Source: Actinomycetales bacterium
GTDB taxonomy: Bacteria > Actinomycetota > Actinomycetes > Actinomycetales > JAHECE01
Direction: 5' to 3'
DNA: 13,111 nt
NCBI GenBank assembly: GCA_024641895.1
Contig: JAHECE010000051.1
Span: 1 to 13,111 of the forward strand
Part shown: in pieces, positions 5,611 through 12,932 of the stretch
How positions within the stretch are numbered: position 1 is the first letter of the stretch
Layout: every line of letters begins with the position of its first letter
The notes under the pieces: model-generated
Told to the model about the DNA's origin: nothing
The model's input: the letters and a program-made list of their open reading frames with translations, nothing else
The model's database searches: none
Made by a program: the position numbers and the translations under genes

Positions 5611-6296
5611 ACCCGACCGCCACCCTGACCAACGACCTGCGAGCAGCCGAGGAGCTGGCCCGGCTCCTGCCGTCGGCGGTCCCGCTCACCCCGCGCCGCG
5701 CCCGCGCCGGGGAGCGACCGGCCGCGGACGCGGTCGCGGTCGTGGCGCAGTTCGTCGGCCAGCGGCCCGCCGAGATCATCGTCGTCCCGCAGCAGGCCGT
5801 CGCCGAGGCGCTCGAGAGCGCGGGAACGCTCAGTCTCACCGAGTCGCTCCGGCCCGCGCTGGAGAGGGCGGCCGGCGCGTTGGGCCCGGGCGTTCTCGGT
5901 GCGACGTCGACCCGCGCCGTCGGGGAGGGCCTCTCCGCCCCGGACGTCACGTTGTTCGCCCTCGAGGCCGCGGGCGTCGTCCACGCCTGGTTCGGGCTCC
6001 GCGAGCGGCCCGGCGCGCCATCGACGGCGACGACGGCGCTCCCGCCCGGAGCGATGCGGGTGCTCTACGACCTGGAGATGACACTGACCGCCGAGATCGG
6101 CCGGACGCACCTCCCCCTGCGCGAGGTGCTGAACCTGACCCCCGGGTCGATCCTCGAGCTGGACAGGGCCGCGGGCGACCCGGCCGACGTCATGGTCAAC
6201 GGCCGCCTGGTGGCGCGGGGCGAGGTCGTCGTCATCGACGAGGAGTACGCGGTCCGCATCACCGAGATCGTGCCCGCCGACGAGAACGCCGGGTAA
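5607..6296 (+). CDS. fliN: flagellar motor switch protein FliN, long form with extra N-terminal domain (FliY-like?)
   Basis: The protein has 229 aa, with ATG in the ATGA overlap with fliM and AAGGAG at 5596-5601. Residues 150-223 are the SpoA/FliN domain: LYDLEMTLTAEIGRTHLPL, then LNLTPGSILELDRAAG, DVMVNGRLVARGEVVVIDE and YAVRITEI. These are textbook FliN features, and the domain builds the base of the C-ring and recruits the FliH-FliI ATPase. E. coli FliN has about 137 aa, so roughly 140 residues here are extra. Residues 40-135 look like a folded alpha/beta domain (VAVVAQFVGQRPAEIIVV, a helix LRPALERAAGALG, then strands to VVHAWFGL). This could be a shortened CheC/FliY-like domain or a FliM-like scaffold. 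No clear CheC phosphatase signature (E-x2-N) is seen. The name fliN is safest; fliY remains possible. Confidence 0.9.
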   Translation: MNPTATLTNDLRAAEELARLLPSAVPLTPRRARAGERPAADAVAVVAQFVGQRPAEIIVVPQQAVAEALESAGTLSLTESLRPALERAAGALGPGVLGATSTRAVGEGLSAPDVTLFALEAAGVVHAWFGLRERPGAPSTATTALPPGAMRVLYDLEMTLTAEIGRTHLPLREVLNLTPGSILELDRAAGDPADVMVNGRLVARGEVVVIDEEYAVRITEIVPADENAG

Positions 6297-6805
6297 TGGG
6301 CTCGGTGGGCGAGACGATCCTGCTCGGCGGGCGGGTCGCCCTCTCGCTCGCCGTCGTGCTGGCGTTGATGTGGTTCATCGCGAAGCGCCTGGGCGGGCGG
6401 GCCGAGCAGGGTCGACGGGTGCCTATCACCGTGCTCGGGCGACACAGCCTGGGCCGGCGGTCCGGCCTCGCCGTCGTCGAGGTCGCGGGCCAGGTCCTGC
6501 TCCTCGGGGTGAGCGACACCGCGATCACCATGCTCAGCCAGGTCACGGGAGCCGGCGACAGCACCGACGACCGGGTGGCTGACGGCGACGCTGGTGACGA
6601 CGGCGACGCGGGCCGGGCTGCGCCCCCGGCACCGGTGCGCCGGGGCTTCGACGCCCTCCTGGCCGCGCGCGCAGCCAACGACTGGCAGCCGGCGGCCGCT
6701 CAGCCGAACGCGATCCGTCCCGGCCCGAGCGCACTGCTCGACCCCGCCACGTGGGCGCGGGCCTGGGGTAGCCGGCACGGCGCCCATCGGGCAGGGACAC
6801 CATGA
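6296..6805 (+). CDS. fliO: flagellar export gate assembly protein FliO
   Basis: The protein has 169 aa, with an ATG sharing one base with the fliN TAA (TAATG), a sign of re-initiation by the same ribosomes. FliO is a small membrane protein that helps the FliP ring assemble and then is not needed for export itself. Residues 8-28 form one TM helix (LLGGRVALSLAVVLALMWFI), followed by AKRLGGR and a beta-rich segment (VPITVLGRHSLGRRSGLAVV, then VLLLGVSDTAITML), the FliO family hallmark. Residues 85-112 are an acidic repeat-like linker (DGDAGDDGDAG), and residues 113-169 are a tail with two possible short helices (RRGFDALLAARAANDW and SALLDPATWARAWG). Identification depends on this pattern and on the place between fliN and fliP. 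The stop overlaps fliP by ATGA. Confidence 0.87.
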   Translation: MGSVGETILLGGRVALSLAVVLALMWFIAKRLGGRAEQGRRVPITVLGRHSLGRRSGLAVVEVAGQVLLLGVSDTAITMLSQVTGAGDSTDDRVADGDAGDDGDAGRAAPPAPVRRGFDALLAARAANDWQPAAAQPNAIRPGPSALLDPATWARAWGSRHGAHRAGTP

Positions 6806-7689
6806 CGACGGCGATGCCGGGGGTCTGGCCGCCGATGCACCCGGACGAGGCGCCGGAACCCGGTGCCTCCGTCCGGGTCGCCCGCTTCCTCGGATCGGCA
6901 CTGCTCATCGGCCTGCTCATCGGCCTGCTCCTCGTCGTCATCGGCGCCTCGGCTGCCCACGCCGCGCCGATCGACCCCGTCCCGCCCTCGTCGCCGGCGT
7001 CTCCCGCCGACCCGGCTGCACCCTCGGACGCGCCGATCGGGATCGAGATCAACGGACAGCTCGCGGCGCCGTCGTCCTCGATCGTCGTCCTGCTGGGGAT
7101 CACCCTGCTCTCGGTGGCACCGTCGCTGCTGCTGATGATGACGAGCTTCACCCGGATCTTCATCGTGCTGGCGCTGTCCCGGAACGCCCTCGGGCTCCAG
7201 GGGTTGCCGCCGAACCAGATCCTCGCCGGGCTCGCACTCATCCTGTCGATCTTCATCATGGGGCCCGTCATCAGCGACGTGAACGCCGATGCCGTGCAGC
7301 CCTACCTGGCGGGCGAGCTGGACTTCGCCGGAGCGCTGGGCGCGGCCGAGGTCCCCCTGCGGGGATTCATGCTCGAGCACACGCGCGAGTCGGACATCGC
7401 GCTGCTCACCCGCGCGGCCGACCTGCCGAACCCGCAGACCCCCGACGACGTGGCGTTCCAGACGTTGGTGCCGGCCTTCATGCTCTCGGAGCTGCGGGCC
7501 GCCTTCATCATCGGCTTCGTCATCTTCGTGCCGTTCCTGGTCATCGACCTCGTCGTCTCCGCGGTGCTCATGTCGATGGGCATGATGATGCTGCCGCCGG
7601 TGATGATCTCGCTGCCCTTCAAGATCCTCCTCTTCGTGCTCGTGGACGGCTGGACGCTCATCACCCGCACCCTGGTGGGAAGCTACTGA
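6802..7689 (+). CDS. fliP: flagellar type III export gate protein FliP
   Basis: The protein has 295 aa from ATG 6802 (AGGGA at 6793-6797), overlapping fliO by ATGA. Five FliP subunits form most of the export gate core with FliQ and FliR. FliP is unusual among the gate proteins in having a cleaved signal peptide: residues 25-54 are basic-hydrophobic (RVARFLG, LLIGLLIGLLLVVIG) ending ASAAHA before APID, a plausible cleavage point. A Pro/Ala linker (55-78) follows. Family motifs are SVAPSLLLMMTSFTRIFIVL (104-123), LPPNQILAGLALILSIFIMG (135-154), VPAFMLSELRAAFIIGFVIF (223-242) and MMMLPPVMISLPFKILLFVL (261-280). It is about 50 residues longer than E. coli FliP, all in the N-terminal leader and linker; in-frame ATGs at 6814 and 6835 could shorten the leader. 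Confidence 0.96.
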   Translation: MTTAMPGVWPPMHPDEAPEPGASVRVARFLGSALLIGLLIGLLLVVIGASAAHAAPIDPVPPSSPASPADPAAPSDAPIGIEINGQLAAPSSSIVVLLGITLLSVAPSLLLMMTSFTRIFIVLALSRNALGLQGLPPNQILAGLALILSIFIMGPVISDVNADAVQPYLAGELDFAGALGAAEVPLRGFMLEHTRESDIALLTRAADLPNPQTPDDVAFQTLVPAFMLSELRAAFIIGFVIFVPFLVIDLVVSAVLMSMGMMMLPPVMISLPFKILLFVLVDGWTLITRTLVGSY

Positions 7690-7961
7690 TGGACACCAAC
7701 GCCGTCATCGACATCGCCCAGCTGGGACTCGTCCTCGCCGCGAAACTGGCCGCTCCTGCGCTGATCACCGCGCTGGTCGTCGGCTTCTCCGTCTCGTTGC
7801 TGCAGTCCGTCACCCAGATCCAGGAGATCACCCTCAGCTTCGTGCCGAAGGCCATCGCCGTGGGCCTCGCGCTGATGCTGTCCGGGAACTGGATGATGTC
7901 CGAGCTCGTGATGACGACGACCGAGCTCTTCGACCGCATCCCCGACCTCCTGGCGGGATGA
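7689..7961 (+). CDS. fliQ: flagellar type III export gate protein FliQ
   Basis: The protein has 90 aa, with an ATG sharing one base with the fliP TGA (TGATG). Two TM hairpin helices (about residues 15-38 and 52-74) flank the loop SVTQIQEITLSFVPK, which is the FliQ family signature. Four FliQ copies wrap the FliP/FliR core in the export gate. Length and motif match the family (89 aa in E. coli). Its stop is 6 bp before fliR. Confidence 0.96.
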   Translation: MDTNAVIDIAQLGLVLAAKLAAPALITALVVGFSVSLLQSVTQIQEITLSFVPKAIAVGLALMLSGNWMMSELVMTTTELFDRIPDLLAG

Positions 7962-7967
7962 GGCGGC

Positions 7968-8714
7968 ATGGACCTGGTGGGCGAGCTCGAGCCGCTGCTC
8001 CTGGCAGCGGTGCGCACGACGCTGTTCCTGGTGATCGCACCCCCCTTCTCCCACCGCGCCATCCCGGGGGCGGTGAAGGCGATGCTCGGCGTCGGCCTGG
8101 CCCTGGCCGTGCTGCCGCCCGAGACCGCGCCGAGCGCCTCGACGGCGGAGTTCCTCGGCCGCGCCCTGGGCGAGGCCCTGGTGGGCGGCGGGCTCGCGAT
8201 GATGGTCGCCGTCGTCTTCTCGGCGGTCCATGGCGCCGGCTCGCTGATCGACATGTTCGGCGGCTTCGAGATGAGCAGCGCCTTCGACCCGATGTCGATG
8301 ACGCGGGGCGGGCGCTTCGCCCAGCTCTACGCCCTCACCGCGACCGTGCTGCTCTTCGTCTCCGGTGGCTACGAGCTCGTCATCGGGGGGCTGGCCCGCT
8401 CGTTCGCCGCGATACCGCTGGGCGCCGGCATCTCGATCCCCGCCCTGGCGGACGGGCTGACCGTCGCCGTAGGCGAGATGTTCCTTGCCGCGCTGCAGGT
8501 GGCCGGACCGCTCATCGCGGTCCTCTTCCTGGCCGACATGGGGCTCGGCCTGCTCACCCGGGTGGCGCCCGCCCTCAACGCCTTCGCCCTCGGCTTCCCC
8601 CTGAAGATCCTCATCACCCTCTCCCTCGGCACCGTCGCGATCGTCGCCCTGCCCGGCGTCGTCGCCTGGCTGCTCGAGGACGCGATGTCGGCTCTCCTGA
8701 AGGTGCTCCGATGA
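7968..8714 (+). CDS. fliR: flagellar type III export gate protein FliR
   Basis: The protein has 248 aa from ATG 7968 with GAGG at 7960-7963. FliR is the single subunit that fuses FliP-like and FliQ-like folds and completes the gate; it also contacts FlhB. It is strongly hydrophobic, with about six membrane segments. Recognisable parts are FLVIAPPFSHRAIPGAVKAM near residues 20-39, GAGSLIDMFGGFEMSSAFDP near 87-106, and the C-terminal LLTRVAPALNAFALGFPLKI near 192-211, which is the family's best-conserved stretch. Length is within the family norm (around 260 aa). The stop overlaps the flhB start by ATGA. Confidence 0.95.
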   Translation: MDLVGELEPLLLAAVRTTLFLVIAPPFSHRAIPGAVKAMLGVGLALAVLPPETAPSASTAEFLGRALGEALVGGGLAMMVAVVFSAVHGAGSLIDMFGGFEMSSAFDPMSMTRGGRFAQLYALTATVLLFVSGGYELVIGGLARSFAAIPLGAGISIPALADGLTVAVGEMFLAALQVAGPLIAVLFLADMGLGLLTRVAPALNAFALGFPLKILITLSLGTVAIVALPGVVAWLLEDAMSALLKVLR

Positions 8715-9805
8715 GCGGCGGCGCCGGGGGCGGCGAGCGCACCGAGCAGGCCACGCCGCAGCGGATGAAGAAGGTCCGCGCCGACGGCAGCCTCGGCCGC
8801 TCCCAGGACCTCTCCGCCTGGCTCGTGGTCGCAGCGGCCGCAGTCGCGCTGCCCGCCACCCTGCAGCGCGGCGCCGCGGCGGCGCAGGACCAGCTCCGGG
8901 TCGCCGCGAACGTCGCCGCGAGCCCGAGCCGCGAGGCCGCGATCCAGGCGATGGGGGACGGCCTCTGGTCGATGCTGTCCACCCTGACGCCGCTGATGGC
9001 GGCGGCCTGCGTGGCCGCCATCATCGGGTCGACCGCGCAGGGCGGCGTGCACCCCTCGATGAAGCGGCTGAAGCCGAAGTTCAAGCAGCTGAACGTGCTC
9101 AAGGGAACCAAGCAGCTCGTCGGCCCACAGGCCTGGTGGCAGGGGGCCAAGGCGGGCCTGAAGACGGCGGTCGTCGGCGCCGTCCTGTACGTCGCCGTCT
9201 CCTCGATGGTCCCGCTGGTCCAGCTCTCCGGCCAGCTTCCCCTGAGCGAGGTCCTCGCCCAGATCGGAACCAGGGCCGCAGCCCTGCTGACCTGGGCTGT
9301 CGTGGCCGGCCTGGTCCTCGCGGTGATCGACGTCGTCGTCGTCATCAGGCGCAACCGCAAGCAGACGCGGATGACGAAGCAGGAGATCAAGGAGGAGCAC
9401 CGGACGTCCGAGGGCGACCCGCAGCTGCGCGGCGCCATCCGAGCGAAGCAGCTCGCCGTGAGCCGGAACCGGATGATGGCCGCGGTCGCGACCGCCGACG
9501 TCGTCCTGGTCAACCCGACGCACGTCGCCGTTGCCCTGCGCTACCAGCCGGGCGACGGCGCCCCCCGCGTGGTCGCCAAGGGCTCGGGCCACGTCGCCGC
9601 CAGGATCCGCGAGCGCGCCGTCCGCCACCACGTCGCCGTCGTCCAGGACATCGCCCTGGCCCGCACGCTGAACGCCGCGTGCGCCCTCGGCGAGGAGGTA
9701 CCGGAGCACCTCTACGAGGCCGTGGCCCGGGTGCTCGCCTTTGTCATGCTCCTGCGCCGGCGCGGCAGCGCAGCAGGCTTCCACCGCGCGCCGCAACCGG
9801 CCTGA
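8711..9805 (+). CDS. flhB: flagellar export switch protein FlhB
   Basis: The protein has 364 aa from the ATG in the ATGA overlap with fliR; a much longer open frame running upstream through fliR is a shadow. FlhB sits on the export gate and changes substrate class from rod/hook to filament after self-cleavage. Residues 9-34 hold the family N-terminus (ERTEQATPQRMKKVRADG, then RSQDL). Four membrane segments follow (near 35-52, 88-108, 150-170 and 188-212), and then the cytoplasmic domain with MTKQEIKEEHRTSEGDPQLR (221-240). NPTH at 268-271 is the intact autocleavage motif (cut after N268), inside VVLVNPTHVAVALRY. Cys and Arg-rich tail residues differ freely from other FlhBs. The partner FliK gene is at the start of this window. 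The flhA start is 15 bp downstream. Confidence 0.97.
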   Translation: MSGGAGGGERTEQATPQRMKKVRADGSLGRSQDLSAWLVVAAAAVALPATLQRGAAAAQDQLRVAANVAASPSREAAIQAMGDGLWSMLSTLTPLMAAACVAAIIGSTAQGGVHPSMKRLKPKFKQLNVLKGTKQLVGPQAWWQGAKAGLKTAVVGAVLYVAVSSMVPLVQLSGQLPLSEVLAQIGTRAAALLTWAVVAGLVLAVIDVVVVIRRNRKQTRMTKQEIKEEHRTSEGDPQLRGAIRAKQLAVSRNRMMAAVATADVVLVNPTHVAVALRYQPGDGAPRVVAKGSGHVAARIRERAVRHHVAVVQDIALARTLNAACALGEEVPEHLYEAVARVLAFVMLLRRRGSAAGFHRAPQPA

Positions 9806-9820
9806 AGAAGGGAAGGACCC

Positions 9821-11878
9821 GTGGGGAACCTCAAGATCTCCCAGCTGGTGACGCCGATCGGCGTCGTCGGGGTCGTGCTCGTGCTCGTCGTGCCGCTGCC
9901 TGCCCCGCTGCTCGACCTGCTGATCGCCCTCAACATCACCGGCTCCGTGCTGGTACTGCTCACGACCATGTACATCCGGCGCCCACTGGACCTGTCGGTC
10001 TTCCCGTCGCTGGTGCTCGTGCTCACCCTCTTCAGGCTGGGCCTCAACGTGGCCTCGACCCGGCTGGTGCTGCGCGACGGCTACGCCGGCCAGGTCATCG
10101 ACGCGTTCGGGCACTTCGTGGTCGGCGGGTCGCTCGTCATCGGCCTCGTCATCTTCGTGATCCTCGTCGTCATCCAGTTCGCCGTGATCACCAACGGTGC
10201 CGGCCGGGCGGCGGAGGTCGGCGCTCGCTTCACCCTCGACGCGATGCCCGGCAAGCAGATGGCCATCGACGCCGACCTCAACGCCGGCCTCATCGACGAG
10301 GCCCAGGCGCGGGTGCGGCGGGCGGACGTCGCGGCCGAGGCGGACTTCTACGGCTCGATGGACGGCGCCTCGAAGTTCGTCAAGGGCGACGCGATCGCCG
10401 GCATCGTCATCACGATCATCAACCTCATCGGCGGGTTCGCGATCGGCATGCTCCAGCGGGGCCTGAGCGCCTCCGAGTCGCTGGAGACCTACAGCCTGCT
10501 GACCATCGGCGACGGGCTGGTGACCCAGATCCCAGCACTGCTCATGTCGGTGGCGACCGGCCTCGTGGTCACCCGCGCGACGGCGGACGCCGACATGGGC
10601 ACCGCGGCCGGCGCCCAGCTGACCCAGTCCCGCAACGCCCTGCTCATCGCCGGGGGCGCCGCGATCGGGCTCGCGCTCGTCCCGGGGATCCCGAAGCTCC
10701 CGTTCATGATGGTCGGGTCGGCCCTGATCGTCGCCGCGCAGCGGATCCGCGCCCAGGACGCGCGGCTCGCCGCCAGCGCCGAGGAGTCCGCCGAGGTCGC
10801 GCTGGTCCAGCCGCAGCCCGACAGCACCGAGGTGCTCCTCGAGCAGATGCGGGTGCCCGCCCTGGAGATCCTGCTCGCACCGGACCTCGTCGACCTCGTC
10901 GGCGGCCCGGGCGAGCACGACCTCCTCACCCGCGTCCGGGCACTGCGTCGCAAGACCGCGCTGGAGATGGGCTTCGTCCTGCCTCCCGTGCGCACCCGCG
11001 ACTCGGTCGACCTCCCGCACGCCACGTACGCCGTCCGGATGTCGGGCGTCAACGTCGGCATCGGCCAGGCACCGGCCGGGCGCATGCTCGCCCTCGGGGA
11101 CGGGCTCGACAGCCTCCCCGGGACCACCGTCACCGAGCCCGTCTTCGGGCTGCCCGGGCGCTGGATCCCGGCCGAGCTGCGTCACGACGCGGAGATGGCC
11201 GGCGCCACGGTCGTCGACCGGACCTCCGTCCTCATCACCCACCTCTCGTCGATCGTGGCCGATCACGCGGCGCGACTTCTCGGACGCGAGGACGTGCGGG
11301 TGCTCAACGAGGGCCTCAAGGCGACCAACCCGTCCGTGGTGGAGGAGCTCGTGCCCTCCCTCCTGACGCTGGGCGAGGTGCAACGCGTCCTCCAGGGCCT
11401 GCTCGCCGAAGGGGTCCCGATCCTCGACCTCGCCCGCATCTACGAGGCCCTGACCCTGCGGGCGAAGTCCTCGACCGAGCCGGAAGCCCTCATCGAGGCC
11501 GCCAGGCTGGCCGTCGGCGCGTCGATCGTCGAGCGGGCGTGCTCGGACGGCGCCCTACGAGCCCTCACGATCGAGCCCGTCACCGAGCAGACGCTGCTCG
11601 AGTCGTTGCGCACCGGGGACCCGGGCACCATGCTCGCCCTCCCACCGGACCAGGTCGAACGCCTCCTCGACGCTGCTCGCACCGAGGTCCAGAAGGCCGA
11701 GGCCAGCGGCAAGGAAGTCGTCCTCGTGTGCTCACCGGCCATCCGCCCCGCGCTTCGGCGACTCGTCGCGCTCGCGGTGCCGCGCCTGCCGGTGCTCTCC
11801 TACAGCGAGGTCTCGCAGACGTCCCGTCCGATCGACACAGTGGGGGTTGTCGGTGTCCGTCACGCACTTGCTACTTGA
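9821..11878 (+). CDS. flhA: flagellar export platform protein FlhA
   Basis: The protein has 685 aa from GTG 9821, preceded by an A/G-rich site (GAAGAAGGGAAGGA, about 9804-9817). FlhA forms the nonameric ring below the gate; its TM part conducts ions and its cytoplasmic part docks chaperone-substrate complexes. About eight TM helices span residues 10-310. The FHIPEP signature lies at 134-190 (GARFTLDAMPGKQMAIDADL, then DFYGSMDGASKFVKGD), keeping K188 and D190 that correspond to the conserved K/D pair of Salmonella FlhA (K203/D208). Residues about 330-685 are the cytoplasmic domain, with GEVQRVLQGLLAEGVPILDL a well-known conserved helix. Length fits the family (around 690). Its last 26 nt overlap the next gene, which argues for coupled translation. 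Confidence 0.97.
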   Translation: MGNLKISQLVTPIGVVGVVLVLVVPLPAPLLDLLIALNITGSVLVLLTTMYIRRPLDLSVFPSLVLVLTLFRLGLNVASTRLVLRDGYAGQVIDAFGHFVVGGSLVIGLVIFVILVVIQFAVITNGAGRAAEVGARFTLDAMPGKQMAIDADLNAGLIDEAQARVRRADVAAEADFYGSMDGASKFVKGDAIAGIVITIINLIGGFAIGMLQRGLSASESLETYSLLTIGDGLVTQIPALLMSVATGLVVTRATADADMGTAAGAQLTQSRNALLIAGGAAIGLALVPGIPKLPFMMVGSALIVAAQRIRAQDARLAASAEESAEVALVQPQPDSTEVLLEQMRVPALEILLAPDLVDLVGGPGEHDLLTRVRALRRKTALEMGFVLPPVRTRDSVDLPHATYAVRMSGVNVGIGQAPAGRMLALGDGLDSLPGTTVTEPVFGLPGRWIPAELRHDAEMAGATVVDRTSVLITHLSSIVADHAARLLGREDVRVLNEGLKATNPSVVEELVPSLLTLGEVQRVLQGLLAEGVPILDLARIYEALTLRAKSSTEPEALIEAARLAVGASIVERACSDGALRALTIEPVTEQTLLESLRTGDPGTMLALPPDQVERLLDAARTEVQKAEASGKEVVLVCSPAIRPALRRLVALAVPRLPVLSYSEVSQTSRPIDTVGVVGVRHALAT

Positions 11879-12923
11879 GGGCGAGAGCCTGCCACCGCTG
11901 CTCGAGCAGGCACGAACGCTGGGCGGCCGGGTCGTCCAGGCCGAACGGGTGCGCCGCGGGCGCAGCTTCTTCGCGGGGCCGGGCCGGTACGAGATCAAGG
12001 TCGAGTTCCCCTCCCGGAACCCGCGCGCCCTGGTCGGCAACGACGGCCGGCGAGCCATCGCCGCCCGTCCCGAAGGTGGCGGCGGCCCGACCGCCGTCGC
12101 CGCGGAACCGAGGCCGCCGGAAGCCGTGCCGGCGCCGCCTCGACCGCCGCGCGACCCGGACGTCCCGGACTCGCTCTCCGACCTGCTGTTCGGCTTCGAG
12201 TCCGCACCCCGCGCCGCGACCACGAAGAGTCCCGTTCGGGCCGACCGTCCCCGGCACTTCGCGATCACCGCGCCCCACACCCTCAGGGCCCTCGGCGTCC
12301 CCGAGGCCCTCGTGCCTGCCACCGCGTCGCTGACCGAGGCGCTCGAGGAGCTGATGGTCCGCGTGGCGCCGGCCCGTCCGCTTGCGCAAGACCCTGGACA
12401 GGTGATCGCCCTGGTCGGGGCAACGGAAGATGCCCTCGACCTGTGCGCCCAGATGCTCCGGCGGATCGCCGCGCCGGTACAGCTCGCCCACGTGCGCCAG
12501 GCGGACTGGCCCGGGGGCGGGCACATCCTCTCGGGGCCCGAGTCGGCGCGGGACCTGCGCGAGCAGGCACGAGACGCCCTCGTCCTCGCGGTCATCCCCA
12601 CCCGCTCGGGCCGGGTCCGCGAGGGCGCGCGAGCGGTGCTGCGCTCGCTCGAGCCGACCCAGGTGTGGGCCACGGTTGACGCCCTGCGACCGGCCGACGA
12701 GCTCCGGGAGGAGCTCGCCGCACTCTCCGCGTCCGTGCCCGTCAGCGCCCTCGCCGTCCGCAACGCGCGCGTCTGCAGCCGACCAGGGGCACTGCTCGGG
12801 CTGGGACACCCGATCGGCTGGCTCGACAGACGCCCCGCCACCCAGGTGGCCTGGCTGCGTCTGCTGCACCAGTGCGCCGCCATGCCCGTGCCGGAGGCCT
12901 CGATCGGTTGGCCTACCGGCTAG
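11853..12923 (+). CDS. FlhF-like protein with degenerate (P-loop-less) GTPase domain
   Basis: The protein has 356 aa from GTG 11853, six nt after GGGGG at 11842-11846; a TTG at 11847 is possible but sits against that site. Residues 3-51 resemble the FlhF B domain (a helix SLPPLLEQARTLGGRVVQAE, then RVRRGRSFFAGPGRYEIKVE). Residues 70-107 are a Pro/Gly linker. Residues 136-173 look like a small N-domain helix bundle (LRALGVPEALV). Residues 183-339 follow the layout of an SRP-type G domain but the active parts are gone: VIALVGATEDALDL replaces the GPTGVGKTT loop, LVLAVIPTRSGR stands where DTAGR should be, and ALAVRNARVCSR where TKLDE should be; GHPIGWLDRRPA mimics the closing segment. The site after flhA is where flhF usually lies. 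A non-GTPase FlhF relative is my inference; an unrelated fold cannot be excluded. Confidence 0.6.
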   Translation: MSVTHLLLEGESLPPLLEQARTLGGRVVQAERVRRGRSFFAGPGRYEIKVEFPSRNPRALVGNDGRRAIAARPEGGGGPTAVAAEPRPPEAVPAPPRPPRDPDVPDSLSDLLFGFESAPRAATTKSPVRADRPRHFAITAPHTLRALGVPEALVPATASLTEALEELMVRVAPARPLAQDPGQVIALVGATEDALDLCAQMLRRIAAPVQLAHVRQADWPGGGHILSGPESARDLREQARDALVLAVIPTRSGRVREGARAVLRSLEPTQVWATVDALRPADELREELAALSASVPVSALAVRNARVCSRPGALLGLGHPIGWLDRRPATQVAWLRLLHQCAAMPVPEASIGWPTG

Positions 12924-12932
12924 GGTCGAAGC

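Noticed and set aside
8369..11383. Very long minus-strand open frame (1004 aa) across fliR-flhB-flhA
   Set aside because: It is antisense to three firmly identified genes, its product is low-complexity and rich in D/G/R/H, and no family motif is visible. GC-rich third positions remove stops on the opposite strand.
9136..12333. 1065-aa plus-strand open frame overlapping flhB, flhA and the FlhF-like gene
   Set aside because: The product is Arg/Pro/Gly-rich without structure and lies in a shifted frame over conserved genes, a typical high-GC shadow.
12898..12932. TAGGGT at 12921-12926 as a -10 box for a separate csrA promoter
   Set aside because: No -35 hexamer is found at 16-18 bp and the bases include the stop of the previous gene; AGGG is better read as the csrA ribosome site.
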